From positions 31,601,820 through 31,665,819 of the forward strand of contig OY727096.1 of assembly GCA_963402885.1 (NCBI GenBank): 64,000 nucleotides of DNA, given 5' to 3'. Below, piece after piece: positions 13,013 through 27,100 of the stretch. How positions within the stretch are numbered: the stretch's first letter is position 1; every line of letters begins with the position of its first letter. The notes beneath the pieces were generated by a model. That model ran no database searches, was not told the DNA's origin, and saw only the letters and a list, made by a program, of their open reading frames with translations. Source of the stretch: Antedon bifida (lineage: Eukaryota > Echinodermata > Crinoidea > Comatulida > Antedonidae). The position numbers were made by a program, and so were the translations under genes.

Positions 13013-14350
13013 AATTCTCCAAATTCCTTCCAACGTACAAACAGTTTAAATACAAAAGTAAGACTTTAAGTACTACCATTCAGTTTATAGTTAACAGCAC
13101 ACTTTTGTATTGATATCATATTTTTAAATCGTTTGAATAAGGTACAGATTATGGTGTCCGTTTACTATTATTTTGTTCTTACTAAACTTTAATAAATAAG
13201 TTAAATAACTATAAAATATATTGTATAAATTATAGGTATATTTGGAGGGAAACGGTTGAGGTATAGACTCATAATACTTTGTAGATTAGACTTTATTTAG
13301 CTCAAATAAAACTTTAATAAATAAGTTAAATAACTATAAAATATATTGTATAAATTATAGGTATATTTGGAGGGAAACGGTTGAGGTATAGACTCATAAT
13401 ACTTTGTAGATTAGACTTTATTTAGCTCAAATAAAACAAGAAATATGAACAATGATTTTATTGATGTTTAAATATACAATGTGCCAACAAAATAGAAAAA
13501 TAGACAGGAATTATCATTATCTAGAAGTTACTATATGATTTCTATTGGTATTCTGGAAATTATAATGTAATTGTAACAGTAATAAATAATAGTATAAATC
13601 AACATGGCTTACATTTTATAGCTGTTAATTTTGTGGAAAGACAAACAAATTTTAGTTTTAGTTATTCGGAATTGATTAAATTAAAACCATCATTGAAGAT
13701 ATGGGTTGGGTATTCCATGTTGGTGAAGTTTGTTTTTTCTCTGATGTGGTAAACAATCATTTAATTTCTGACAATCGTGTAATTTCAAAATAAGATGCAA
13801 TCAATCACTATATTGTTTAATGAACATTTAAAAAAAATATTTTAAATATATATGGTATGAAATGATATTTTTAAAAATATTGATTAAAATATATACATAA
13901 TAATTAATGTTATATATAAGATTATATGCTTACCATTGTCATGACATCCAATTTAGCAGAGTTGTAGTTTTAGAATTCTGACGTTGACTTTAATTGACTC
14001 ACACGAATACACGTTTTCTATTACATTTTTAACTTGACTGGTGATAATGTTGCTATGTATGTACATATTTTATGCCTTGTATTGTAAAGAATAAAACCAG
14101 TTTTAAATTTAAATTGTTTTTTTTTATTTCTCAGCTGTAAAGCAATTAGCAATCCACATCTTTAAGTCTGTGTCAAGACAATTGATTGGCATTGCATTTA
14201 AATAGTGACGGCGTCAAACATTTTGTGTATTGTGACGTAGGTGATGCATCTATGGAGTGTATTCATGCGATCCGTACACCACCACCGTGTCTCTCAAAGC
14301 CAATGTTGTTCTAAAGCAGTATAAAGCAAATAAATAAGGCATACATTAAA
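13013..14350. other. Intergenic DNA downstream of PKS-A, no gene seen
   Basis: This holds the PKS-A 3' flank with several AATAAA-type signals (for example about 13189 and 13304), the 125-bp duplication listed separately, and AT-rich sequence. I see no credible coding region. Confidence 0.6.
13184..13433 (+). repeat. Perfect tandem duplication, 125-bp unit x2
   Basis: The unit starting aaactttaataaataag at 13184-13308 is repeated base for base, as far as I can read, at 13309-13433. It lies about 170 nt past the PKS-A stop and contains AATAAA hexamers, so both copies could offer poly(A) signals. Lack of divergence means a recent duplication or an assembly artefact. Confidence 0.9.
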
Positions 14351-14353
14351 CTG

Positions 14354-14866
14354 AATTACCATAGCAAAGACAGTAATTTTTAAACAGTCTAAAACAGTAT
14401 AACAAAATAACCATATCAAGGTATTAAAGCAAATAAAGCTAAACATTCACAAAATAGCCATAGCAAACAAATCAGTTTCAAGAGCTAAACAAACAGCCAT
14501 AGCGAAATCAGTCTAAAGCCAACAACAAAAAATCACCAAGTGAATTCAATCAACAAAACATAATGTGTCTATGCTTCGTTTCTTAACGGGAAGACGTAGG
14601 CCTACCTATGGATGGTTCGAACCAGGTTTCAGTCAACATTATATCTATCAGTACTTGAACATCCTGAACGTTATTGGCAATACTAAAATATTACGGGCGT
14701 TGAACATAGAACTTGTGTATTATACTGTGCTGTTAACCAAAGGTACGTGTACGTTAACCAAGAATTCCTTGATTTTCGGGTTAAGAAAGCCCGATCGGGC
14801 CACTATCTAACGGCCGCCACTTAATTATGTGACTGCCAGCCATTACAAGTTCTTATTATAAAGCCA
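14354..14866 (+). repeat. Left arm of a ~0.5-kb inverted repeat
   Basis: Outer end ttaccatagcaaagacag, inner end near agccattacaagttctta. It matches the reverse complement of 17441-17942 along its whole length with many substitutions and small gaps (roughly 70-80% identity by eye). No coding content. It is either one end of a foldback-type element of about 3.6 kb or one of two copies of a repeat inserted head to head. Confidence 0.7.
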
Positions 14867-14869
14867 TGG

Positions 14870-17370
14870 CCCACGGCCATACTCAAGCATAACCAAGCCC
14901 TACCAGTAATTGTTGCAATTATACTTTTAGAGAGATTTTTTGTCAAAAATTGAAAATCTATGTTTCAATAATGGCGTCAACATTGTATTTTTAAAAATGT
15001 ATTTTCATATGTGAACGAAAACATACTTGTTGACGCAATACAGACATTATTGACGCATTGTCGATGCAGAGTGAGCAACCCACACGCGAAGGACACGCGT
15101 CATGCGTCAATCTAAACCGTAATTTTTACGCGACTAACGATTTCAGTGTGAACATCAAATCGAATGTGACGTGTTACTAGCGTCAGTCGATTTTCAACAT
15201 CAACGCGGTGAATTAATTTATAACTGCCGAGACTAAATAATTATTGTTTTAACGTACTGACTCGGCATGGTATTTGAATATCCGACCACTGCTGCGGTAC
15301 AAAACAGGAGTTTGTGTAGTTGATACGCTTGTCACTAAAATTCACGCACGTATCATTCAGCGGTTTCGAAGGAAATACGTCAAATTACGCGACCAATTTG
15401 GTAGCATTAATAACTACGTTGAGACCATCTTCTTCTTTGGCCTACTATATGTTTTATTATTTTTGAAAAAGCAGTGTGATTAATAATCGTAAATTCTATT
15501 CCTAAAATCTAACAATTACACAGGAAAATTGGTGAAAAAGTAATCGTCGAAAGTACGTCACCGACCATAATAATATGTTAAGCCCGTTATTGTGATGAAA
15601 TAAGGGTAGCCTATTAGAGCGGACGTGTGGATTTACCGACAATGAAGTAATCTAGGCTACTTTTCTTATAATAAAACTAAACAGTTACCAATGAAAGTGA
15701 CTTGACACTATGATTGTCTTTAGTTAATGCAAGATTGTCAAGTATTGTAAGATTGCCAAGGCCGATCAAGAAAATGTAAATAAAAGGTATTAAATTTATG
15801 CTACCGACTTACGTGACAATAAATAGGCCTAATGACAATAGAAAGGAATGCCATGCCCACCAACAACAAAAAACAACAACAAAAGCACCTTGAAATTGAA
15901 AAGATTATTGTTTTTATAATAAGTGATTTTTAATTGTAATTTTGTTTTAATTTTTTGATTGTATGTTCTACATTTCTGAATGTCTTTTATATTTGTATAT
16001 TGCATTTTATTTTTCTGAGTGAAACGCTTTTGTTAAACTTCAATCTTTCGTTTGATTGCAATAAAGTTTTATTCGTATTCGTATTCGTATTGCACAGCAA
16101 AAATAATTTAAAACTTGTTTTTGTTGAATATGACAACAGGTTTGGATGGATCTAAATAATTAATTTTATTATATAACGGGTTTCTGGTTAAATTTTGTTA
16201 GTGAATACAATAAAAATTGTGCTATTAAAAGTTCTATTTATTCATCATCTTTTTCAAGTTTTACAAATCAGATTAAATTAAATCAAATAAATAAACATCT
16301 GTGAACGTTTTTGAAGGAAAATTGGGCTATTATTGGTCAAAAAAGCACTCTAATACCATTCTGGGCTTTGAAGCATAACATACTGTGAGTCACAAGAGGC
16401 AAATTAGCCTATGTAATATATACCCTCACATAATAAGTTTCAAGTAGCATATAACCAAAAGCTGGCAGTAGCATTTTTTATATTTTGTTTAATATGTGTA
16501 AAATACATTTCAAAATAAATGTAGTAAAAAACATATTCCACATTTGACCCAAATTTTCAACTTTCTTACGATACGATAGTATTTATTGTCATTTTTAACT
16601 AGGTAAAAATGAAATGAATTTGGTTGGTTGGTTTACATTTGATTTACATACAAAATACAAATATAATGCACACAGACATTCATATCCAGTCTCTATGCAA
16701 TTAACAGTAAAACGAAAAAAAAAAAAATAAATAAAATTAATGTGACAAAGAAATTGAGCAAATGAACAGTATTGTTAGTTAAGAAAGAAATATATGAAAA
16801 AGTATATAAACAAGGCCTTATACATGACTGCAGTCGCGTGCTCAAATTTGAGTTAGTGTTTACCGACCGACCGATAGTGAGCTGTAGAGTCGCGTTGCAC
16901 GCGACTAAAAACCGAATTAGCTTGTGCTAGAGGTGCCAGTAAAATAAATTTAAAACAGAAAGAAAACAAAAACCTGTACAGGGTAAATACAGGTACACTA
17001 TATACCTAGAAATCACGTAGGCCTACGCTTAAATGCTAATAATTATGTTTATATTTTAACTAGTTCGCGTTCGGGTGTGGTACTGGTATTTGTTGATGAA
17101 TGTGAGTGATTGGTTTCTTTCTTTTTTATTTCCCAAATTCCCTAAGTGTTTTAATATTCAATACAGTGATCAAACAACAATAGTACCTTTAACACCATGA
17201 GTGAGGTCAGACATTTTATTGATTTTCTTTTCTTATTTGTGACGTGTTTGTTGACCCTCTATTCAGTGTTTTGTATTCTCTAATTGCTCACGTCATGGTT
17301 GTCTATGACATCATCTCAAACTTTAAGGCTGCAAATTGAATAAAAGTAACTTATCGTTAAGTTTGTATGG
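14870..17370. other. DNA between inverted-repeat arms, no gene seen
   Basis: Apart from a possible LINE tail near 15930-16100 and a GC-richer stretch with acgcg motifs at 15030-15230, nothing is recognisable. No open frame here resembles a transposase. Confidence 0.5.
15925..16100 (+). repeat. Possible LINE 3' tail with attcgt repeats
   Basis: A T-rich stretch leads to gcaataaagttttattcgta, followed by three or four attcgt-type repeats (16065-16092), the usual look of a non-LTR retrotransposon 3' end. No coding part is seen. Confidence 0.35.
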
Positions 17371-17411
17371 TATTTACTAGAATTTTCCAGAAGGACAATG
17401 TTGCAGACATG
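17275..17411 (+). promoter_or_regulatory. Putative PKS-B promoter and non-coding first exon
   Basis: A cacgtca element (about 17289), a TATA-like aataaaagta (about 17340) and a candidate leader ending at 17411 before a strong donor (gtaagt, GT at 17412-17413) precede PKS-B. The acceptor ttttgtattttag ends at 18084. The right inverted-repeat arm would then fall inside this leader intron. Inferred from signals only. Confidence 0.35.
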
Positions 17412-17440
17412 GTAAGTCCGTAACTTAAACACTAGGATAA

Positions 17441-17942
17441 GGCTTTATAAGAACATGTAATGGCTGGTGGTCACATAATTAATACAAGTATAAGTGGCAG
17501 TCGTTAGATAAACAATTAGCGACTACCAGATGACGGTTCTCAAAAATTAGTGGTCCTGGTATTAACGCATAAATGAAGGAATTTTTGGTTCACGTACCTT
17601 ACGTAACAGCACAGTATAGTAACCAACTACACAAGTGCTATTTTCAACGCCCGTAGTATTTTAGTATTTTCAATAACATTCAGAACGTTCATGTAGGCCT
17701 ACGGATAAAATAATGTTGACTGAAACATGGTTGGAACCTTGGAACTTTGTTGATTGAATTCACTTGGTGATTTTTCGTTGTTGGCTTTAGACTGATTTCG
17801 CTATGGCTGTTTGTTTAGCTCTTGAAACTGATTTGTTTTGTGAAAGTTTAGCTTATTTGCTTTAATACTTTTTATATGATTATTTTCTGATTTTACAATG
17901 CTTTAGACTGTTTTAAAATTACTGTCTTTGCTATGGTAATTT
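17441..17942 (-). repeat. Right arm of the ~0.5-kb inverted repeat
   Basis: Reverse-complement partner of 14354-14866: ctttgctatggtaat at its outer end mirrors the left arm's start. It begins 30 nt after the candidate PKS-B leader exon. No coding content. Confidence 0.7.
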
Positions 17943-18104
17943 TGTTTAACTAGATGATATGAATTATTGAATAGAATAGGCAGAGTACAAAAACACATTC
18001 TGCTGATTTTTATTTTATATTTACTATTCTAACCAACAATCTTCCGTATTTGTAAAAACTATATTTTATTCTTTTGTATTTTAGAATAATACTAAGCTGT
18101 AAAC

Positions 18105-21100
18105 ATGAGCCAACAAAATATACACCGTTCGGCCATCAGCGGTGACTCTTTAAGCGATGATGATAAGATTGCTATTGTAGGAATTGGGTGTAGGTACGGC
18201 GATGGTGTGGCAGGTCCACGAGAAATGTGGAGTATGTTGAAGGAGATGAGAGACTGCACAACATCTCATCCGGCAGAGCGATTTGACAAATCATCTTTCT
18301 TTTATCCTGGTGAAAAGAAGAAAGGTAAATTGTACACCAAACGTGGTGGTTACCTTAAGCAAGATCCGTTTAAGTTTGACCGACAATTCTTCAAAATGTC
18401 ACCAAGTAAGTAATAATATTTCGAATATATTTACAGTACTTGACGAGCATATAATTGGTATCCACTTATCCAATTATTTTCTGTTTTAATGTTTTTGTGT
18501 AGAGCTATAGTTTGTTATTTATTATACTGTTCTTTGAACCGGTTCTATTTCATGTTATGTTTGCATGTACACTTTTTAATATTTAATGTGAATCTGATAA
18601 ATAGACTAATGTTGAAAATTAAACATTCTTTGTTTTATTTTCTCAAAATTTAAGTGAAAGTTTAATTTTTTAAATTTCATTTTGTTTTTTCTTATAAAAA
18701 GTAGAAATAGTATAGATATTTGTTTATAAATAATTATATCAATACTGATTTTACCTGTAGTTGATATGAAATAAAAATGGACTTCCCCAAAAACTAAAAC
18801 TAAGGCACTTGTGTTTCGAGAAAACTGGCTTTTGAAATTGTCAGATTTTTACTTTGCTTATTTTATGAAACATTACCCCAGTAATTTTTTTATCAACCAC
18901 GTATGGAAACATACTCCCATAATACAGCTAGTAATCAGCGCAAGAAGTGTCTTGATCTACACCTGGGTGGAGAGAGGCAAACATAAGTACATACAAGCAA
19001 TGCGGCGAGAGTTGGATTCGAACCCCGATCTCACGATCAGTAGTCCAACGTCCAACACACTGCGCCACACGCCCTCACTAGTAAAGCCTTTAGGGCCTAG
19101 CTCTTCTTTTTCTTGAAGACCTATAAATAATGTTTAGGCTAAATAAAACCGTAGAGCAACCACTAATATATCACTGCGGTCACGGTGCTAAAATCTCTGA
19201 AATATTTAGGCTGAACCCTTTGAGCAACCATTTGTTTACCCACTGAGCCTTACTAAAATCTATCACAAACTTTCTTAAAGTTACATTTAAGTATGACGTA
19301 GCAGAGTTAAGTACATTCTCATGAATTGTATTTAACTTAATTTGAGCTTTGAGCATTTAATAGTCTTAATTTAATAGTCCTAGCTATCTTTCCCCACCCC
19401 CTAAACATATCTGGTTGCAGCTTATGGCAATATAATCTCATTCTGTATTTATTCTATCATATGCTTAGTGTAACCTGAATTGTTCTTTTAACCCGGACTA
19501 CTATATCTTTCTTATTCATTTGCTTGATATTTTAATCCAGTGGCTATGACCTTAAATTTGCTTATTTTGAGCTATTCTGCACTTCCATTGTACTCTTTTC
19601 CTAATATGTATCACGCATGGTACAACAATAACAATGACTTAAAATTTATATTAGAAAATCACTAAATCTCTAAATAATTAACAAATCCCAAAAGTAACTG
19701 ACTAATCGTTATGGAAATGTTCTCTTCTCGAAAACAGAGACTCCCATATAATGTAATACATTTTTGTTCCGGTCTCTGTTTTCTAGATTTCTCGAAAACA
19801 GGTCCCGGGTCTGTGGTCTCTATTTTCGAGGTCCCGGGTCTGTGGTCTCTATTTTCGAGGTACCGGGGGTGTGGTCTCTATTTTCGAGGTCTCTGTAGCT
19901 GTATAGGACGACCCTTTTAATGAGACCGCAGAAATAGGCCTACTAATAACACAAGTTTCAGTATTCTCAGTGGCCAGGTTGATTTATATTTAGTGTTAGG
20001 AAGGGTAATGCTGCTAGATTATGTTTGTCATTATTATTTATTTTATTCTATTTCAACCATATTTAATGAGGGTGATCCATCCAGCAATTGCTGATCATTT
20101 GGGACCCGCAGAACAGATACAATACACAATAACAGTAAAGTTAAAGAAAAACAAAAGCCTATAAATAAAATAACTTAAATGAGAATTAAAAATCTGAAAG
20201 AAAATTTGGATTATAGTAAATAACTGATATGTTAAATTAAGCAAAAATAATATATATATATACTTAGATCTAATATTTTACAATTTAAAGTCTGGAAAAG
20301 GATTACATAGTTTGGAGAAAAGTCATAAGTCTAGTTTTGAATGAGGAAAAGGATAATTAATTATTTATTCGTCTCATCCGATACATCGAACTTCAAAGAA
20401 AATTTAAAACTTGAAAGCAAACAAACTATTTTAGGGCTCTGTTATGAATATAATTTTCGTATCAAATATCAACTTAAATGACCGTGAATTTACAAAGTAA
20501 TTTTGGGAACTCGTCCGGTAATGTCCGGTTAAAATGTATTTTAAACCCTTCTCATCAATTTTTTTTATACCTATTACCCCCAAAACTCTAGAATAAATGT
20601 CTCTACCACATGACCTACATCTTATTGAAAGTCAATAATTTTTATATTTTTTTAGTTGAAGCTGAGCATATGGATCCACAAATTCGAATTCTTCTTGAGG
20701 TTGTTTGGGAATCGATTGAAGATGCTGGTATTCCTGCTTCGACATTTCGAGGCTCTAACACTGGTGTGTATATGGGAGTAACGGCTAATGAGTATTTTGC
20801 TCTTACTGGCTTACCATTGAGCAACATCAGTCAATACACAAATTCAGGAACCAACTCTTGCATGATCTCAAATCGTATTTCGTACGAGTTTGATTTAAGA
20901 GGGCCAAGTTTTTCCATCGACACAGCATGTTCGTCATCTCTCTATGCTGTACAACTGGCCTGTGATGCTCTCAGAACAGGTGTCTGCAGCACAGCGATTG
21001 CCGGGGGAGTTAATATCATACTTACACCATCTGTTACAATTGGGTTTTGTCAAGCTGGTATGCTGTCTCCTGATGGTCAGTGTAAAAGTTTCGACGAGTC

Positions 21101-24100
21101 AGCTGATGGTTACAGTCGAAGTGAAGGTGTGGGATCAGTAATCCTTAAACCACTCAAAACAGCAATAGCAGATAGAGATCGAATTTATGCAGTGATACGA
21201 GGAGGAGCTCTTACAAATGATGGACGAACTCCAGGTATTGCAAACCCAAGTTTTGATGCCCAGATTGATCTTGTGTATAGAGCTTGTACAGCTGCAAAAG
21301 TCGACCCATGTGATATTGCTTATATCGAAGCACATGGAACTGGTACTAAGGTAGGCGACAAAACAGAAGCGAATGCTATTGGTGAAGTCATGAGTAAAAA
21401 ACGTTCAAACGATATGCCACCTCTGTATATCGGTTCCATAAAGTCAAACGTAGGACATGCAGAGGGTGCTGCTGGAATAGCAGGTGTTATCAAGACAGCA
21501 TTGTCATTATATTTTCGAGAAATTCCGGGTGTTGTGCATTTCAATTGCGGTAATCCTAATATTAATTTTGAAGATCTGAATTTAAGAGTTCCTTCAACAA
21601 GCATTCCTTGGCCTTCTGGATCGAATCTTCTTGCAGGGTGCAGCTCATTTGGCTTCGGTGGTGCTAACGCACATGTTGTGTTTGAGGCCGCACCGTCAGA
21701 CCAACACTACAATAAGCAAACTGATTCATTGGAATCATACAACCTGTTAATGATTTCGGCTAATTCACCCAAAGCTCTTGAACAAAGATATGTTGACTGG
21801 ACAAAGTTTCTGTCATTTGATTTTAATGATAGTGCTTTTAAAAATGTGTTATACACTGCAAGTTTAAGGAGCCACAATCATGCAGAGAGAGCAGTTGTTT
21901 TAGCTAAGTCTAGAAATGAATTTCTCAGTATACTGCAACAGAAAGTGCAAGGAAGCAGAGTAGATACTGTAATTGAAGGCAAGGTACAAGAAGGTAATTC
22001 TGTCATCAGAACTGTTTTTGTTTTCTCTGGAATGGGTACTCAGTGGTGGGGCATGGCAAGAGACTTGATGAATACACAGCCTATCTTCTTTAAAGTCATG
22101 CAGGTATTATTACTATTATTATTATTCTGTAGGATTCGATTTAGTAAAGGTCTATATCTAAAGAATCTCAACAAAAAGTTTGGGTCTTTAGTTTTCGTTT
22201 GGTCTACTAAGTAGGGTTAGAGCGGTTTGTATGTTGGTTGGCCGGAGAATTGATACGTTTTGCAAATACAGAAACATTTTAAACTATATTTTATAACACT
22301 TTACCTTAACATATAAGCCGATTCTAATACTTTAAGTGGCCCGCTATAAATATCAGAATTCGTTTCATATTGCTTCGATACGAAGACTTACGTTACCTTT
22401 ACCACTAGGCCTACGAACTAAGCCTAGCCAAGCTAGGCATAAGACCGTCTACTTAAATAGTGCATTGTTTTTCTCATTTTATCATATTTAACTTTGAACG
22501 TATATTTAAGACCAGGAATGACCTGGTTTAATGCTTTTAAAGTTATATGCATTATTTTTACCAAACGTGAATATTTGCAGGCAAGTGTCTAAATTTATTA
22601 CGATACATTTCTTTGTTTAATTCTTAGTTGATAGACGGTTATCTTTGGAAATGTGGAGGAAGATGGTCACTTATTCAGATGTTGTCAGAGGAAAATGACC
22701 AAAACAGAATAAACAGCAACACAGGTTAGATAACCTTTATTAATCATTTATTTATTCATTTCAACTTTATTTAGAGAGACATAATATTACCTCTCGTTTC
22801 ACGTGAAACTGTCCCCTTAAAAAGCGTCTCAAAGGAGGAATTCTACTGTATCAATTTTTAGGTGCCTTACAAACGCAATATTATTTTCTTTGACAGAAAT
22901 TTCTCAAGTCTGTATTTGTAGCGTTCAGATAGGATTAGTCGAACTGTACAAGCATTATGGAGTAACTCCGAGTGCCATAATCGGTCATAGTGTGGGCGAA
23001 GTAGCAGCAGCATACGCAGCCGGACTTATCACTATTGAAACGGCAGTTAAAATAATATTTAAACGAGGACGTCTTCTCAGAAAAACAAGTGGTTCAGGAA
23101 CGATGGTAGCAGTTCTTCATGATGTGGAAGTTGTTAAAAACAAGATGAAAACGACTACCGATATCACATATCTAGACATAGCCGCAATCAACAGCCCTAC
23201 ACAAATCGTGCTGTCAGGAAAAACCGAGTTAATCAATGATTTTTCATCCCGATTGAAGGAAGATGGTATACAGACAAAATTACTCAAGGTTAATAATGCA
23301 TTTCATAGTCGTCAACAAGAAGTTCTTAAGAAAGAATTTTTCAAGAAGACGAGTTTTCTTACAAAGAAAAAGTCTTTAGGTAAGCTGACCAGGCCGTTAA
23401 TTCCAATGCTGTCGACTGTTACTAATCGGTATCTAACGCTACAAGAGGCTAATACTCCAGATTACTGGTGGGGTAATATTCGCCGACAGGTGAGGTTTAA
23501 AGATGCAGTAAATACTATACTTAAAGACGGATATAATAGCTTTGTTGAAATAGGCGCCCACCCTGCATTGTCACCAGCAATTAAGGACATCATAGCTTCT
23601 ACGCCGGGTGAGCCAACTATTCACTTCGTAACGCATTCCCTTAAAAGACCACGTGATGTAAGCACTACTACCAATGATTCTCTAAATTTTAACATCTCGT
23701 TAGCAGAAATGTTTGTAAGTGGTTACCCAGTCGATATGACCCCAAAGTTTCAAGATTTTTACTATGAAGTAGAATCTCTACCTTTGTACCCATGGCAACG
23801 AATTGAGTGTTCAGCAGCTACTCCATCAAGGAACGAAGTGATGCGGTATCCAAATGCTTTTCATCCTCTTTTAGGAAAACCAGATACCTCAGCAAACTTT
23901 TCCAAAAACGGGGTTCAGGTTTGGAAAGCAAGCATTGGATCAAACGAGGAACCATGGATTGCCGATCACGTTGTTCAGGGTAGTGTAGTTTTTCCTGCTG
24001 CTGGATTTATAGAGACGGCATTTGCGGCACATCATAGTCTGTTTTCTAAATCCCATCACGTAATTATAAAAGACGTCCGTTTTGACCGTTTTATGTTTGT

Positions 24101-27100
24101 TTCTGATAAGAGCACGGATATAGAAACAACAACCGAAATGACTTCTCGTGATACAGCAGCTTTCCGATTTTGTTCACTCAACAACAAAACAGAAAATAAC
24201 TGGACCAAGCATACGGAAATGACATTAATTAATAACGGTTACCAAAACGACCCAAGACAAATTTACACCTACTAACTGAGCAGTCCCTCCATGTAACTGA
24301 CATTAAAGAGAGATGCCTATTTGAACTCGACAAATCTGCCTTTTATGTCTTCAAACATCAAGTAGGATTCAATCTTGGTAAAACTTTTATGTGCGTTGAA
24401 AAGGTAAATCATAATAAAACGGCTGGCGAGGCACTTATATATCTCCGAGCTCCTGAAACTGTAGCTGCACAGTCCAGCAGGTTCTACGTCCATCCCGCAT
24501 TCCTCGATGGTATATTGCAAGGCATGGCGGGACTTGAGCGACTGCGGGGTAAGATTTTAAATCCCACCATGAAGCCTCAAGGTCGTGTTCCAAGATCAAT
24601 AGAAAAGCTTTGCTTTAAAAAATGTACGTTTCCAGAAAATGTTTATCTTCATTTCATGATAAGTGACGACGGAGATGATGTGTATTCAGACGTGACTGTT
24701 GCGAATGCAGACACCTTTGAAGTCATTGGTAAATGTTCCAAAATTCGATTTGGATCTGTTAATGGGCGTGAATCTAACACAATGAAGCTGTGGACGAAGA
24801 AATGGGTACCTATAGATGTGGAAAAGCAATCATTCGATACAGATGGCTTTGTATTGATAGCAGGGAATGACTCGGAATTTTCTTTACAGATTCAGAACAC
24901 ATTAAATTCAGTTGGATTTCGCTCGCAAGTGTACACTGGAGAAGATGTACAGGCAGACCAGTTACGTAATGAAGAGATGTTGAATTTTATAATCACAATT
25001 AAACCCGGAAACTGCGAGAGCCTTCGTCAAATATCCAGAGATACTTTTTTGGAGCAGCAATCCGACATTGCAGAGATGTGCATCAATTATTTCAAAGTTA
25101 TATCTAACTTGAAAAACGTGAGTACAAAAGTATGGCTCATTACAAGAGATGGATTTAGTGTCACACAAGATGACATAGTTGATCCATATCAGGCATCTGC
25201 TTACGGTTTTGGAATTTGTGCAATTCAAGAACATTTGGATTTTGACCTATCTATCTTAGACATTTCATCGGATGTCACCAGTACAACTGCGTCGGATTGG
25301 TTAATGAAGTACATTTGGGGAAGTGATAACTATGAACAAATCATTGCATTACGAGCCAAACCAACTCATTTCAACGCATATGCGTTTCGTCTATGTATTT
25401 CTGATAGTTATACTTTTTCTCACACAAAGTCTACAGATGTGTGGAAGTTTAACGTGCCCGAAAGCCTTCAATCAGGAAGATTGTCATTGACAAAATACAG
25501 TGAAAAGAAAAGAGAAGATACCAAATGTTCTGAATTGATAACTGTACATGTTGAGTCTTTCCGACTACTTCAATCTGAAACTCGTAGTTCTAAAGACGTA
25601 CAAACCGCTGTGCTGTTTTGTGGAAATTCAAAGCAATCGTCTGTTGTCATTGGTGTTTGTCCATCAAGTGAAATGACACCGACATTGCAATGCAGTGCAA
25701 ATGAACTAGTTGAGCTTGACACCAACTTTCCGCCTGCACAAGTAATTAATATTGTCTCATCCTATTTTATTCCATATATCACGATTTGTGAAATGAAACC
25801 AAATGGTACGACTGTTGTTTGCTTGAGTTCTATCGAAGACAAGCAATGTTTAGCCGTTGCACACATGGCTGTAGAGCTAGGTCACAGTACTGTGGTTATC
25901 AATAAACACACACCAGAAGGATATGCAAATAATAATAATAACACTAATAATAATTTGCTAAGATTTGTTGAAGATGAAGATGCAATGGTTGTTTTGAATA
26001 CACATAGTGTTGGCTGTGTAATTGGACGAAAAACGTACGTAAGTGAACTATTACAACGCGATGGAGGAATTAAAGAGAGATTGACACCATTTGCTACAAT
26101 TGAAATGCTAAAATCGAAAGAAGATGATTCATCTACAGGAAACCTCGGTCTTCCAGTAAATGTAAGAGTTGTACTTACCAGCTACGAATTACCAATGCTT
26201 GGTGAATTTCACCAAGTGGAGCCTCACTTAAATAAGTTAATGAATATTTGTGAGAAGCCATCCGCCATGCACTTTTTACAACAAGTCAGTTCACGAATTA
26301 TCCCGTTAAATGAATGGAAAAGACATGCTAATTTTTCTTTTGATGAAGTTATCTTTTCTGTTGATACCAATGAATCTGTTCCTGTGAATTATGATTTTTC
26401 TGGCAATGAGACTAAATTTAGTATGAACAATTCGTATATTGTAACTGGAGGCACGACAGGATTAGGCATTTGTCTTGTAGAATGGTTGGTGGATAATGGA
26501 GCTGGAAATGTTTTCATCTTCAGTAGGTCTTCACCAGATTCCGAAACTGAGAAGAAGTTGGCAAGTTTAAGAAGTCATGGATCGACAATAACACAAATCA
26601 AGACAGACATCACACAAAGAGCAGACGTTGAACATGCATTTGAAACTATTTTGAAAGATTCGTCGAAGCCGCTAACAGGAATATTTCATTGTGCTGCGCA
26701 GTATGATGATAGACTGATTGCAAATATGACATCAGAGAGTTGGAAGAACGTAATGGCTGTAAAATCATGGGGTGCTCTTCTTCTGCATCAGATATCAATC
26801 ACAAGTAATGTCCAACTAAAATACTTTGTAATGGTATCTTCTGTGGTTCAAATGGCAGGAAATATTGGTCAGGCAAGTTATTGTTCAGCCAATACGTATC
26901 TTTCTTCTCTTGGCCATTATCGTAGAAGTCAAGGTTTACCTGCAACCGTCATATGCCCAGGAGTGATTGGAGACACTGGTTTTGCAGCACGAGAAGGTCT
27001 GATCGAACATTGGGAAAGAAAGGGAATGGAAAGTTTGACGGCCAAGGATGTAATACATGGACTTGACGTAATGCTTAGTAGTTTTGTATCTGAAATCGGT

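Noticed and set aside
14565-14810. 81-codon frame in the left inverted-repeat arm
   Set aside because: The opposite arm does not keep the frame open and the peptide shows no family features.
18950-19085. A functional tRNA gene on the minus strand
   Set aside because: A- and B-box-like sequences are present, but stems do not pair well by eye and unrelated SINE-like sequence continues past the 3' end. The same holds for the heads at 35715, 57162 and 57800.
24237-24280. A tiny intron or programmed frameshift in PKS-B
   Set aside because: No usable GT-AG pair restores the frame here, PKS-A has no intron at this point, and no known slippery-site layout is visible. A plain one-base loss or a base-calling error is simpler.
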